Shown: positions 1-8,552 of the stretch, piece by piece
Layout: each line of letters starts with the position of its first letter
How positions within the stretch are numbered: the stretch's first letter is position 1
NCBI RefSeq assembly: GCF_011752625.1
Contig: NZ_VWXD01000002.1
Location: forward strand, 62,001 to 126,000
Source of the DNA: Candidatus Pantoea formicae
GTDB lineage: Bacteria > Pseudomonadota > Gammaproteobacteria > Enterobacterales > Enterobacteriaceae
Direction of reading: 5' to 3'
Length of the DNA: 64,000 nucleotides
Notes under the pieces: model-generated
What the model was told of the DNA's origin: nothing
Seen by the model: only the letters and a program-made list of their open reading frames with translations
Databases searched by the model: none
Made by a program: the position numbers and the translations under genes

Positions 1-1
1 C

Positions 2-649
2 ACGCTGGAAGAGGAAATGACCTGCGGTAAACGTTGTGCCCGGCTTGACCTGAAATCCAAAGCGGGACGCGAGCAGTTGTGTGACCTTATCAAACATGCT
101 GATGTATTGGTGCATGGCTATCGTGCCGATGCGTTAGCGAAGCTGGGGTTGGATGCTGACACACGGCGCTTACTCGCGCCCGGTTTAGTGGACGTGAGCC
201 TCAATGCGTGGGGCTGGAGCGGCCCGTGGCGGAATCGGCGTGGCTTCGATAGCCTGGTGCAAATGGGCTGTGGGATCGCAGAACGCGGTAGCGTCTGGCA
301 AGGCAACAACAAGCCCACCCCGTTACCGGTACAGGCGCTCGATCATGCCACCGGCTACATGATGGCGGCCGCCGTGCTGGAGGGTTTGCGCCAACGACGT
401 GAGAATCATGTGGGCTGGCAGGCGCGTTTGTCTTTGGCACGCACCGCTCGACTGTTGCAACAGCACGGCGCTGCGCCTCAGCAGCCACAAACTGGAATTC
501 ACTCGCAGCAAGATGATGTAGTTAGCACCATTGAGATTAATGCATGGGGAATTGCGCAGAGGTTGCGTGCCGCTGCCTATGTGCCCGGCACGCCAATGAT
601 CTGCGCCACGCCGGGCGTAAAGCTCGGCAGCAGCGCAGCCAGTTGGTAA
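2..649 (+). CDS. CoA-transferase family III (CaiB/BaiF type), 3' part
   Basis: The frame is open from base 2, so the gene starts left of the window and only the last 215 codons are present. The text matches the large domain of class III CoA-transferases: a stretch HADVLVHGYRADALAKLGLD, then NAWGWSGPW and GFDSLVQMGCGIA, all typical of the family after the catalytic Asp, which lies outside the window. These enzymes move CoA between acyl groups; the substrate cannot be told. The stop codon abuts the stop of the convergent ycdY gene with no spacer, and no terminator separates them. Family is fairly sure, substrate unknown. Confidence 0.75.
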   Translation, partial: TLEEEMTCGKRCARLDLKSKAGREQLCDLIKHADVLVHGYRADALAKLGLDADTRRLLAPGLVDVSLNAWGWSGPWRNRRGFDSLVQMGCGIAERGSVWQGNNKPTPLPVQALDHATGYMMAAAVLEGLRQRRENHVGWQARLSLARTARLLQQHGAAPQQPQTGIHSQQDDVVSTIEINAWGIAQRLRAAAYVPGTPMICATPGVKLGSSAASW

Positions 650-1210
650 TTAAGCTTTTTCGTCGTCGCCTTCGTTCAGCTCATCGTACATGGCCTGAAT
701 AGCTTCACGGCTTAACGCTGCCAGCGTACGGTAAAACGCGCTGGTGGCGTGCGCTTCTACTTTCCCGAGGAACGCACCGCACCATGGCAGCAGATAGTCG
801 TCGAACAGCGCCAGTTGTGCAGCGGACTCATCCTCCGCTGACTGATCTTCCAACCAAGAGGCGGCCAGCAGCAGCACGCCAAAGTGATCGGCAGGTGCCT
901 CGCTTAACGGCATACCCCGTGAAGTCAGGAACGCACGGATCTCTTCCTCTTTCGGTCCGTTTGGCCACTGCGATGCGTAAGGCGGCACGCTGCATTCGCT
1001 CCCCACAAACAGCGCATTGTAATCAGACGCCAATGCCTGTGGATCGCTATTCTGCTGCAAACGCGTCAACAGCTCATCCTGCTCCAGCGGCCACTGGTCT
1101 TTCAGCTTGCCTTCACGCAGCACGGTGAATAGCGGCACTAACAGCGGATCTTGTGGCTGGCGGTTGAACAGCGAGCCGATGACGCGACAGAGAATGGAAA
1201 ACTCATTCAT
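650..1210 (-). CDS. ycdY: TorD/DmsD-family redox chaperone YcdY
   Basis: A 186-residue cytoplasmic protein of the TorD family, close in size to E. coli YcdY (184 residues). The family core motif region is visible as ASDYNALFVG followed by VPPYASQWPNG. In E. coli YcdY binds the zinc phosphatase YcdX and raises its activity; the same pairing is expected because ycdX lies directly upstream, 26 bp away, on the same strand after ghrA. The acidic C-terminus (ELNEGDDEKA) ends against the CoA-transferase stop codon. Identification rests on sequence resemblance plus the ghrA-ycdX-ycdY order. Confidence 0.9.
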   Translation of the reverse strand: MNEFSILCRVIGSLFNRQPQDPLLVPLFTVLREGKLKDQWPLEQDELLTRLQQNSDPQALASDYNALFVGSECSVPPYASQWPNGPKEEEIRAFLTSRGMPLSEAPADHFGVLLLAASWLEDQSAEDESAAQLALFDDYLLPWCGAFLGKVEAHATSAFYRTLAALSREAIQAMYDELNEGDDEKA

Positions 1211-1236
1211 GCAACAGAATTCCTTGAGGCAAAAAG

Positions 1237-1974
1237 TTAAAAGTCTGCAAATTCAGCAATATGCTTGCCAGTACGCTGTTCGAGGAAATCGAGCAGACGG
1301 CGTGGCGTGACATTTAACACGCGATCTTCTGGAAAATCCACCTCGCGCGTAATACGGATGCAGTGTTCAAAGTGACCCAGCGTGAAGGCGGTATGTGAAT
1401 CAGAGCCAAAGGCCAGGCGCCCGCCCGCATCACGCACCGCTTCGGCTATCGCGCGGCAGTTCGGTTCACTACCGGGGCGTGAATGGGTAAAGGAGGAGTT
1501 GTTAATCTCCAGCGCGACATCATAATGCGCGGCCGCTTCCGCAATCGCACGGATATCAACGGGAAATTTTGGATTGCCTGGGTGAGAAATAATGTGCACC
1601 AACCCACCCGCCATTGCCGCAATCATCGCTTCTGTGTGATGGGCCTTGTCACGTGGCGCGTAAACTGGCTCGTGGAAACCGGCCACAATCAAGTCCAGCG
1701 CATCCAGCATCGGCCCACTGCAATCAATCTCACCCTGCTGATTTTTGATGTTGGCTTCAATGCCACGTAACACACCCACGCCATCAATCACGCGCGGCCA
1801 GATGCGCATATTAACGAAGTGCCAGTAGTGCGGTGCATCGGCCATATCCGGGCCGTGATCGGTGATAGCAAACAACTTCAAGCCATTCTGTTTCGCCTGC
1901 ACCACATAATCATGCAGTGTGCTGTAAGCGTGGGTACTGGCAACGGTGTGCATATGCAAATCGACGGGATACAT
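1237..1974 (-). CDS. ycdX: PHP-family zinc phosphatase YcdX
   Basis: A PHP-domain metal-dependent phosphatase of 245 residues, the same length as E. coli YcdX. The metal-binding motif DLHMHT opens the protein, followed by AITDHGPD, an HISHPGNP segment and FGSDSHTAF near the C-terminus, supplying the His and Asp ligands of the trinuclear zinc site. The start ATG is preceded by AGGAGAAG. It is the middle gene of ghrA-ycdX-ycdY. In E. coli this module has been linked to swarming; the natural substrate is not established. Confidence 0.93.
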   Translation of the reverse strand: MYPVDLHMHTVASTHAYSTLHDYVVQAKQNGLKLFAITDHGPDMADAPHYWHFVNMRIWPRVIDGVGVLRGIEANIKNQQGEIDCSGPMLDALDLIVAGFHEPVYAPRDKAHHTEAMIAAMAGGLVHIISHPGNPKFPVDIRAIAEAAAHYDVALEINNSSFTHSRPGSEPNCRAIAEAVRDAGGRLAFGSDSHTAFTLGHFEHCIRITREVDFPEDRVLNVTPRRLLDFLEQRTGKHIAEFADF

Positions 1975-1998
1975 CCTCTTCTCCTGACACTAAGTGAA

Positions 1999-2937
1999 TT
2001 AATAACCGCGCTGACGATCGACCAAGCCATTCGGCATTTGTCCTTGCTCCAGAGCAAGTATGGCACCCGCCATATAATCCATCGACTCGGCTGGTAACGT
2101 CATAGCTGCAGTATGTGGCGTTATTGTGACATCTGGATGAGACCAAAGCGGGTGATCCGTCGGTAAGGGTTCGGTCTGGAACACGTCCAGCGCCGCACCC
2201 GCCAACTGGCCGCTGTTGAGTGCCGCCAGCAGATCCGCTTCCACCACGTGTGCGCCGCGCGCCAGGTTGAGGAAGAAGGCCCCACGCGGCAACAGGCTCA
2301 ACAACCGCTCATCAATCAGATTGGTGGTTTCCGGTGTGGTAGGAAGCAGGTCAATCACGACTTGGGTGCCATCCAGAAACGCGTCCAGCTGTTCACGTCC
2401 GTGGAAAGCCTGTACACCGTCGATGGTTTTCGGCGTGCGGCTCCAACAGCGCAGCGGGAATCCCCACTGACGTAAGCTTTCCAGCACGCTACGCCCTAAC
2501 ACGCCCGCGCCCAAGACACCGATCGTAAAGTGTTCACGCTCACGATCATCCAGAGGCAACCATTGCGCTTTTTCTTGCAGTTGCCGATATTCGGCAAAGC
2601 GGCGGAACCAACCCAGCACACACCAGTTAGCATACTCCTGCATCTGAAGAGCCATGCCGGTGTCTTCGAGACGAAACAGCGGAATATCATCGGAAAGCAT
2701 ATCTGGGTGCGCACGCAGCTGCCCAAGAATCTCATCCACGCCCGCCCCCATGGCAAACACCGCTTCTAAAGAACGCCCCGCCAGCATCTCGGTAGGCGGT
2801 GAACGCACGATGGCGTAATCCGCTGGGGCATTATCCCCCGGCTGCCAGTGGCGCACAGTGACGTGTGGCAGACGCTGACGCATGCCGTCGATCCAGCTTT
2901 GCGGGTTAATTGAGGGGTGATACCAGATGATTTCCAT
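1999..2937 (-). CDS. ghrA: Glyoxylate/hydroxypyruvate reductase A
   Basis: A cytoplasmic D-2-hydroxyacid dehydrogenase that reduces glyoxylate and hydroxypyruvate with NADPH. The ATG at 2937 gives 312 residues beginning MEIIWYHP, exactly the E. coli GhrA length; a longer reading upstream would add 17 residues and is not supported. Visible motifs are the Rossmann-type [20 protein letters not shown], the [14 protein letters not shown] segment with the catalytic Arg, and ITPHTAAMT with the catalytic His. A ribosome site (AAGGAGAG) precedes the start. It heads the ghrA-ycdX-ycdY operon and is divergent from treA. Confidence 0.94.
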   Translation of the reverse strand: MEIIWYHPSINPQSWIDGMRQRLPHVTVRHWQPGDNAPADYAIVRSPPTEMLAGRSLEAVFAMGAGVDEILGQLRAHPDMLSDDIPLFRLEDTGMALQMQEYANWCVLGWFRRFAEYRQLQEKAQWLPLDDREREHFTIGVLGAGVLGRSVLESLRQWGFPLRCWSRTPKTIDGVQAFHGREQLDAFLDGTQVVIDLLPTTPETTNLIDERLLSLLPRGAFFLNLARGAHVVEADLLAALNSGQLAGAALDVFQTEPLPTDHPLWSHPDVTITPHTAAMTLPAESMDYMAGAILALEQGQMPNGLVDRQRGY

Positions 2938-3144
2938 ACTGCTCTCCTTTTTTCCCTTCAGACTCAGGCAAATGCCGGTTAAGGGCAAGTAAAAACCTTA
3001 GGGTTTGTACAATCTCTTCGGTGATTAATTCCGAACGCTTCACATTTCCGCCGCCTTAGGGGGATAAGCGGCAGATAAGCGACTAAAGTTGTTTGTGTGG
3101 TCAATGCGTTAGCACGCCACCTTTTCGGACAAGGAGAAAAACCG

Positions 3145-4824
3145 ATGATAAAAAATGTCGTATTTACGCCCTCGCGCCTGACCTTTTTATTGAGCGCTGC
3201 CCTGCTGGCCGGTTCCCCCATCGTGCAGGCTGCAGAGGATAGCCGTATGCTCAGCAGCCAACCGCAGCCGCCCGATATTCGCTTAGGGCCACTCTTTGAT
3301 GCTGTGCAGCAGGCAAAATTTTATCCGGACCAAAAAACCTTTGCCGATGCGGTGCCAAAATACAATCCGTCCTCGATTTTGGCCGACTGGCAGATGCAAA
3401 AAAGCCAGCGCAACTTTGACTTGAAGCACTTTGTCGATGCCAATTTCACTCTGCCCAAAGAGCAGGATAAATATGTGCCACCTGCGGGGCAGAGCCTGCG
3501 CGAGCATATCAACGGTTTATGGCCGGTGCTGACCCGTTCCACACCCAGCGCCAGCCAATATGATTCGCTGCTGCCGCTACCAAAACCTTATGTGGTGCCG
3601 GGCGGGCGTTTCCGTGAGGTCTATTACTGGGACAGTTACTTCACCATGTTGGGTCTGGCAGAGAGCGGACACTGGGATCGCGTTCAGGATATGGTGGACA
3701 ACTTCGCGACCGAGCTCGACAAATATGGCCATATCCCGAACGGCAACCGCAGCTATTACCTCAGTCGTTCTCAGCCGCCGTTCTTCAGTTTGATGGTGGA
3801 TTTGTTGGCGACGCATAAAGGGGATGAGGTTTATCGTCAGTATCTGCCGCAGTTGCAAAAGGAGTATGACTACTGGATGGCAGACAGCGATAAAGTGGCT
3901 GCCGGACAAGCCAGCAAACGCGTGGTCAAGCTAAGCGATGGGACGGTGCTGAATCGCTATTGGGATGATCGTGATGCCCCGCGCACCGAATCCTGGCTAG
4001 ATGACGTCACTACCGCCAATAAGGCACCGGATCGCAACAAACAGCAGGTGTATCGCGATTTACGGGCGGGTGCCGCATCCGGTTGGGATTTCAGCTCTCG
4101 CTGGTTCACCGACGCCCATAATTTGGCGTCGATTCGTACCACCCAACTCGCCCCCGTTGATCTCAATAGTTTGATGTTCCATCTTGAGCAGGTGTTGTCG
4201 AAAGCCTCGAAGCTGGCGAATCAGGACGACCAAGCCAAACAGTTTGCTAACGATGCGGAGAAACGTCAGGCAGCGATTAACCGTTATCTGTGGAACGAAA
4301 AACAGGGCTGGTATGCGGATTACGACTGGCAGAAGAAACAGATTCACCCGCAGCTTACAGCAGCAACGCTGTTCCCACTCTATATGCAGGTGGCGAGTGA
4401 AAAACAAGCCGATCGCACCGCGGCAGCCGTCGAGAAACAACTCTTGAAACCGGGCGGCCTGGTGACCACCACCGTCAATAACGGCCAACAGTGGGATGCA
4501 CCTAATGGCTGGGCACCGCTGCAGTGGGTGGCGGTTGAGGGGCTGGAGCACTATAAACAGCCGAAGCTGGCGCAAGAGATTGGTCAGCGTTTCCTGCAGA
4601 ACGTGCAAACCACTTATGACAAAGAACACAAGCTGGTTGAGAAGTACGTTGTGGAAGGCGCACAGCTCGGCGGGGGTGGTGGCGGGGAATATCCTCTGCA
4701 GGACGGTTTTGGCTGGACCAATGGCGTGACGCTCAAGCTGTTGGACAAATATTGTCCGAAAGATAAGACCTGTAACAACGCCAGTGATATTCCCAATCTC
4801 CCAGCATTGAGTGCAGGGAAATAA
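3145..4824 (+). CDS. treA: Periplasmic trehalase TreA (GH37)
   Basis: Hydrolyses trehalose to two glucose molecules in the periplasm. The ATG at 3145 follows AAGGAG by 8 bp and gives 559 residues with a signal peptide (MIKNVVF to IVQAAED). Both GH37 signatures are present: [15 protein letters not shown] about 150 residues in, and [13 protein letters not shown] about 450 in; the glycine-rich [19 protein letters not shown] near the end is also typical. E. coli TreA has 565 residues. An in-frame reading 16 codons further upstream has no ribosome site. TreA allows growth on trehalose at high osmolarity in E. coli. It is a single gene here, divergent from ghrA. Confidence 0.95.
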   Translation: MIKNVVFTPSRLTFLLSAALLAGSPIVQAAEDSRMLSSQPQPPDIRLGPLFDAVQQAKFYPDQKTFADAVPKYNPSSILADWQMQKSQRNFDLKHFVDANFTLPKEQDKYVPPAGQSLREHINGLWPVLTRSTPSASQYDSLLPLPKPYVVPGGRFREVYYWDSYFTMLGLAESGHWDRVQDMVDNFATELDKYGHIPNGNRSYYLSRSQPPFFSLMVDLLATHKGDEVYRQYLPQLQKEYDYWMADSDKVAAGQASKRVVKLSDGTVLNRYWDDRDAPRTESWLDDVTTANKAPDRNKQQVYRDLRAGAASGWDFSSRWFTDAHNLASIRTTQLAPVDLNSLMFHLEQVLSKASKLANQDDQAKQFANDAEKRQAAINRYLWNEKQGWYADYDWQKKQIHPQLTAATLFPLYMQVASEKQADRTAAAVEKQLLKPGGLVTTTVNNGQQWDAPNGWAPLQWVAVEGLEHYKQPKLAQEIGQRFLQNVQTTYDKEHKLVEKYVVEGAQLGGGGGGEYPLQDGFGWTNGVTLKLLDKYCPKDKTCNNASDIPNLPALSAGK

Positions 4825-4921
4825 CGTCGTGGCATTTTCGGCATCAAAGGCATCTTAAACCGTCACTTCCAGCCTGCTGATTCTGGAAATGCCTGTTTAT
4901 CACTTTCGTGAAATGCATTCT

Positions 4922-4941
4922 AGGCGGCTCTTGGGCCGCCT
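4922..4941 (+). terminator. Hairpin downstream of treA
   Basis: AGGCGGC and GCCGCCT form a 7-bp G/C-rich stem around a 6-base loop about 100 bp past the treA stop. There is no U-tract directly after the stem (GATTAACC follows), so it is a weak intrinsic terminator at best, or an mRNA-stabilising hairpin. Confidence 0.4.
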
Positions 4942-5017
4942 GATTAACCGCATATCTTGTTAATTTTTCTCACACCCTCTCAGTCTCAAATTTACATCTT
5001 GAAACACACCCTACTTA

Positions 5018-5037
5018 AAGATAATAATTCTCACTCT
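5018..5037 (+). promoter_or_regulatory. Probable Fur box upstream of foxA
   Basis: The sequence AAGATAATAATTCTCACTC resembles the 19-bp Fur consensus GATAATGATAATCATTATC, with the whole first GATAAT half and most of the second. It lies about 80 bp before the foxA start codon, where a promoter would be. Iron-dependent repression by Fur is expected for a siderophore receptor. Inferred from sequence only. Confidence 0.6.
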
Positions 5038-5119
5038 AATATCGATTCCTATTTTTACACTTGTGGCGGTATCGCATCCAACATCGCCACTTATACTGCT
5101 TCCAGTTAAAGGATTACAG

Positions 5120-7216
5120 ATGTCGCTTTTCACCCTCAGTCGTGGCCGCGTGCTTTGCGCCTTAGCTTTAGCCCTACCCGCTGCTACCTTCGCCGAAGAT
5201 TCCTTGGTCGTGACCGCTCAACCTCAAGAGAGCGCTAACTCACCCACACAGGGCTATCTCGCGACGCACAGCAGCGGTGGCAGTAAAACCGATCAGCCCT
5301 TGATCACGACACCGCAGTCCATCTCGGTCATAACGCGCCAGCAAATTGAGGATCAGGGTGCGCAGGATTTGAATCAGGCGCTGAACTATACGCCTGGTGT
5401 ATTCACCAACTTCGGCGGTGCAGCAACGCGTTACGACACCATTGCGCTACGCGGTTTCCATGGCGGCGATGTTGATAACACCTTCCTTGATGGCCTGCGC
5501 ATCATGAGTGACGGGGGCAGTTTCAATATCCTGCAAGTGGACAACTGGTTCCTTGACCGTATCGATGTGATCAAAGGCCCCTCTTCCGCGCTTTATGGCC
5601 AGACGGTGCCTGGCGGGTTAGTCAATCTGGTCAGTAAGCGTCCACAATTCGCCGAAGAGGGTCATTTCCGTCTCTCGACCGGGACTAACGCCACCAACAG
5701 CGCCGCTTTTGATTACACCAACGCCATTAATGATCAATGGGCATTCCGCCTGACCGGCATCACGCGTAACAGCGACACGCAATACGATCATACGCGTGAA
5801 GAGAAATATGCCCTTTCGCCACAGTTGCAATGGCAACCCAGCGAAGACACCAGCCTGCTATTGCGTGCCTATCTGCAAAAAGATCCTTCCGGCGGTTATC
5901 ACGGTTCGGTGCCCGCTGACGGGACGCTCTACAGCCACAATGGGCGCAAGTTGAGCGACAGTTTTTACGAGGGCGACAGCGCACTCGATCAGTTCAAGCG
6001 CAACGAACAGATCTACAGCTATGACTTCTCCCACCGCTTCAGTGATGTCTGGTCGTTCACCTCCACCGCCAGTTACAGCCATTCGAATGTCGATCTCGAT
6101 CAGGTATATCAAATTGGCTGGAATGCGACTCAGCCTGATTTGCTGACCCGCTACTACTCCGGTGAACGCTCATCACTCAGTGCATGGGCCAACGACAACC
6201 GCCTGCAAGCCGATTTCGAGACCGGTGCGGTACAACATCGGGTAATTTTGGGCGCTGAATATCATCGCTACAAAAACGATCTGAGTAAGGCCAGCGGATA
6301 CGCCAGTTCGCTGAATCCATGGACCGGCGAAACCGTTGGCACCATGGCGGATTACAGCTGGTCGGAGTCCACCCGCCGCTACTATCAAACCGGTCTCTAT
6401 TTGCAGGATGAGTTGCAACTGGATCGCTGGCATCTGGATCTCTCTGGCCGCTATGACCGCATCGTGTCGAATAACGGCACCAGCCGCCGTCAGGACGATC
6501 ACATCAGCGGGCGCGCTGCACTGCTGTATGCCTTTGACAGTGGCATCTCGCCGTATGTCAGTTGGAGCCAAGCGATTACCCCAGCCTCACTCACCGATCC
6601 CTACGGTAACCAGCTGAAACCGACAACTTCCGAGCAGTACGAAGCGGGGGTGAAATACCAGCCGGTGGGCACACGGGATATGTACTCGATTGCCGTGTAT
6701 GACCTGACGCAGAACGATGTGGCTAACCGCAACGTCCTCGACAGCACCTTTACCCCATCAGGGAAAGTGCATTCACAAGGGATTGAACTGGAAGCGCGCA
6801 ACCAGCTGACACCTCGCTTGAGCACCATCGCCGGTTATACCCTCAACCATCTGCGCTTTAAGGACTCGGTGGACGGCAACGACGGCCATACGCCATACGT
6901 CACTCCCAACAGCATGGCTTCGTTCTGGGGGCATTATCAGTTTGATTACGGTTTGAGTGCCGGAGCGGGTGTGCGTTACATCGGTAAACAGTGGGCAGAT
7001 AATGAAAATACCACTCGCCTGCCCTCCGTCACGCTGTTTGATGCCTCGGTCCGCGCCGATCTGGGCGCGTGGACTTCACAGTTGAAAGGTGCTTGGTTAC
7101 AGGTCAATGCCAACAACCTGACGGACAAAAAATACCTCACGGCCTGCTATGGCACGGGATATTGCTATCGCGGCGCCGAGCGCACCGTTATGGCGACCGT
7201 CGGTTACGATTTTTAA
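5120..7216 (+). CDS. foxA: TonB-dependent ferrioxamine receptor FoxA
   Basis: Outer-membrane siderophore receptor of 698 residues. The ATG at 5120 follows AAAGGA and starts a signal peptide (MSLFTLSRGRVLCALALALP...TFAED). Next comes a TonB-box-like DSLVVTAQP, the plug domain (QSISVITRQQIEDQG, LRGFHGGDVDNTFLDGLR, RIDVIKGPSSALYGQTVPGG) and a beta-barrel ending in the aromatic VMATVGYDF. Many stretches recall the ferrioxamine receptor FoxA of Yersinia, notably LRGFHGGDV, HWAFRLTGITRNSDT-like text and KKYLTACYGTGYCYRGAER near the end. No ferrioxamine biosynthesis genes are nearby, so it may take up siderophore made elsewhere in the genome or by neighbours. A Fur-like site lies upstream. Confidence 0.85.
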   Translation: MSLFTLSRGRVLCALALALPAATFAEDSLVVTAQPQESANSPTQGYLATHSSGGSKTDQPLITTPQSISVITRQQIEDQGAQDLNQALNYTPGVFTNFGGAATRYDTIALRGFHGGDVDNTFLDGLRIMSDGGSFNILQVDNWFLDRIDVIKGPSSALYGQTVPGGLVNLVSKRPQFAEEGHFRLSTGTNATNSAAFDYTNAINDQWAFRLTGITRNSDTQYDHTREEKYALSPQLQWQPSEDTSLLLRAYLQKDPSGGYHGSVPADGTLYSHNGRKLSDSFYEGDSALDQFKRNEQIYSYDFSHRFSDVWSFTSTASYSHSNVDLDQVYQIGWNATQPDLLTRYYSGERSSLSAWANDNRLQADFETGAVQHRVILGAEYHRYKNDLSKASGYASSLNPWTGETVGTMADYSWSESTRRYYQTGLYLQDELQLDRWHLDLSGRYDRIVSNNGTSRRQDDHISGRAALLYAFDSGISPYVSWSQAITPASLTDPYGNQLKPTTSEQYEAGVKYQPVGTRDMYSIAVYDLTQNDVANRNVLDSTFTPSGKVHSQGIELEARNQLTPRLSTIAGYTLNHLRFKDSVDGNDGHTPYVTPNSMASFWGHYQFDYGLSAGAGVRYIGKQWADNENTTRLPSVTLFDASVRADLGAWTSQLKGAWLQVNANNLTDKKYLTACYGTGYCYRGAERTVMATVGYDF

Positions 7217-7228
7217 TCGCGCATAAAA

Positions 7229-7257
7229 AAATCCGCATCCTGGCAGGATGCGGATTT
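7229..7257. terminator. Bidirectional terminator between foxA and the YmgE-like gene
   Basis: A near-perfect inverted repeat: AAATCCGCATCCTG and CAGGATGCGGATTT around one central base, so 12-13 usable base pairs. The flanking A-run and T-run give U-tracts on both strands. It sits between two convergent genes. Confidence 0.85.
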
Positions 7258-7277
7258 CATTAAATCAGAGTGCGCTG

Positions 7278-7526
7278 TCAGGTTCGCACTTTGCGGTAAA
7301 CCCACAGCACCACGATGGCACCAATCACGGCCACGACAAAGCTACCGAAGTTGAAACCGTCAACTTTACCAAAGCCAAACAGGGTACTGATCCAGCCGCC
7401 GACCACCGCACCCACAATACCCAGCACGACGGTGATAATAAATCCGCCACCATCTTTACCTGGCATGATCCATTTAGCGATAATCCCGGCAATCAGACCA
7501 AAAATAATCCATGAAATAATACCCAT
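7278..7526 (-). CDS. GlsB/YeaQ/YmgE-family small membrane protein
   Basis: An 82-residue inner-membrane protein with three hydrophobic segments: WIIFGLIAGIIAKWI, FIITVVLGIVGAVVGGWI and GSFVVAVIGAIVVLWV. The PGKDGGG loop after the first segment and the glycine pattern GIVGAVVGGWI are typical of the transglycosylase-associated family that includes E. coli YmgE and YeaQ. Despite the family name no enzymatic activity is established; several members respond to stress. The start is preceded by TAAGGAG. E. coli ymgE lies between ycgR and treA, which matches its place here apart from the foxA insertion. Confidence 0.88.
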   Translation of the reverse strand: MGIISWIIFGLIAGIIAKWIMPGKDGGGFIITVVLGIVGAVVGGWISTLFGFGKVDGFNFGSFVVAVIGAIVVLWVYRKVRT

Positions 7527-7711
7527 GTACTGCTCCTTACGTTATGAATCAAGGTGTTCACTGCGGTAAGTATAGTCGGAGATTTTCACTCTGCCTGGTG
7601 AGCGCAACGGTAAAATAATCGTTAGCAGGCTAAAGCTTTTTACCGCCAAGCCGATAACAAATCGATGGCATTGGCACTCGTAAAATAACAATCGGATAAG
7701 TGGAGCAGGAT

Positions 7712-8446
7712 GTGAAAGAAGCCGATAAAGAACAATACCTCAAACGCGGCACGCTGGCAGTTCTTAACGTGATGAAGGATCTGTTACGTTATCAGACGCC
7801 CCTTATGGTTAATTTTTCTCGCGGCCAATTTATTAGCCGCTTACTCGCTGCCGATGAAGAACAGGTTGTCTTCGATCTTGGCAGCAATGCGCTGGATAAT
7901 GATTTAGCCCTGCAGAGTGGCGAAGTGAATATCGCCGCCGAAACGCAAGGTGCCAAAGTTGAATTTGGTTTGACCGGATTACAACGCATCGAATTTGAAG
8001 GCTTACCCGCTTTTGCCGCCCCGTTACCTGAGCTGCTTTGGCAGATTCAGCGTCGTGAATTTTTCCGCGTCAGCGCGCCGATGGAACCCGCCTTCTACTG
8101 CCACAGTGAGTGGCCGGATGGCAGCAAAGCCCGTTTTCGTTTACAAGATCTCTCGCTCGGTGGAGCTGGCGTGTTGCTGGATGAAGCTTTGCCTGAAGGG
8201 TTAAATCGCGGTGACACCTTTAAGAAGTTGCGGGTAGAGTTAGGCGAATATGGCCACTTTGAAGTGACGGCGCAACTGCTGCACATCGGTGAACGCAGCA
8301 CCATTACCAGCAAAAATGAGACCCGCACCACGCCGCGTCTGAGCTTCCGCTTTACCGCTATCGAACCGGTACAGGAGCGCCAGTTGCAGCAGGTTATCTT
8401 TGCACTTGAGCGCCTGGCGCGCGACAAGGCGAACCGTTTTCAGTAA
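7712..8446 (+). CDS. ycgR: Flagellar brake protein YcgR (c-di-GMP receptor)
   Basis: Slows flagellar rotation when bound to cyclic di-GMP. The protein has an N-terminal YcgR domain and a C-terminal PilZ domain whose c-di-GMP motifs are visible as RREFFR and DLSLGGAG. The start is chosen as GTG 7712: GGAG lies 6 bp upstream and the resulting N-terminus (244 residues, ...KEQYLKRGTLAVL) aligns with E. coli YcgR (HEQFLKQNPLAVL); a GTG four codons earlier has no ribosome site. No flagellar genes are in the window, which is also true around E. coli ycgR. Confidence 0.92.
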   Translation: MKEADKEQYLKRGTLAVLNVMKDLLRYQTPLMVNFSRGQFISRLLAADEEQVVFDLGSNALDNDLALQSGEVNIAAETQGAKVEFGLTGLQRIEFEGLPAFAAPLPELLWQIQRREFFRVSAPMEPAFYCHSEWPDGSKARFRLQDLSLGGAGVLLDEALPEGLNRGDTFKKLRVELGEYGHFEVTAQLLHIGERSTITSKNETRTTPRLSFRFTAIEPVQERQLQQVIFALERLARDKANRFQ

Positions 8447-8470
8447 TGCATCAACCCCGCAGTTTGACAT

Positions 8471-8541
8471 AAGGTCGCCATTAATGGCGACCTTACGGGG
8501 TTCGGGGGATATTTTTGTAGGGTGCGCATTCATGCGCACCT
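8471..8541. repeat. Two adjacent palindromes, REP-like intergenic element
   Basis: Between the convergent ycgR and kinase genes are two strong palindromes: a perfect 12+12 bp one at 8471-8494 (AAGGTCGCCATT and its complement) and a second at about 8520-8539 built on GGTGCGCAT and ATGCGCACC. Neither is followed by a clean U-tract. Paired palindromes of this kind are typical of short interspersed extragenic repeats in enterobacteria; they may also end transcription of both genes. Confidence 0.5.
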
Positions 8542-8552
8542 GGAAAACAGAT

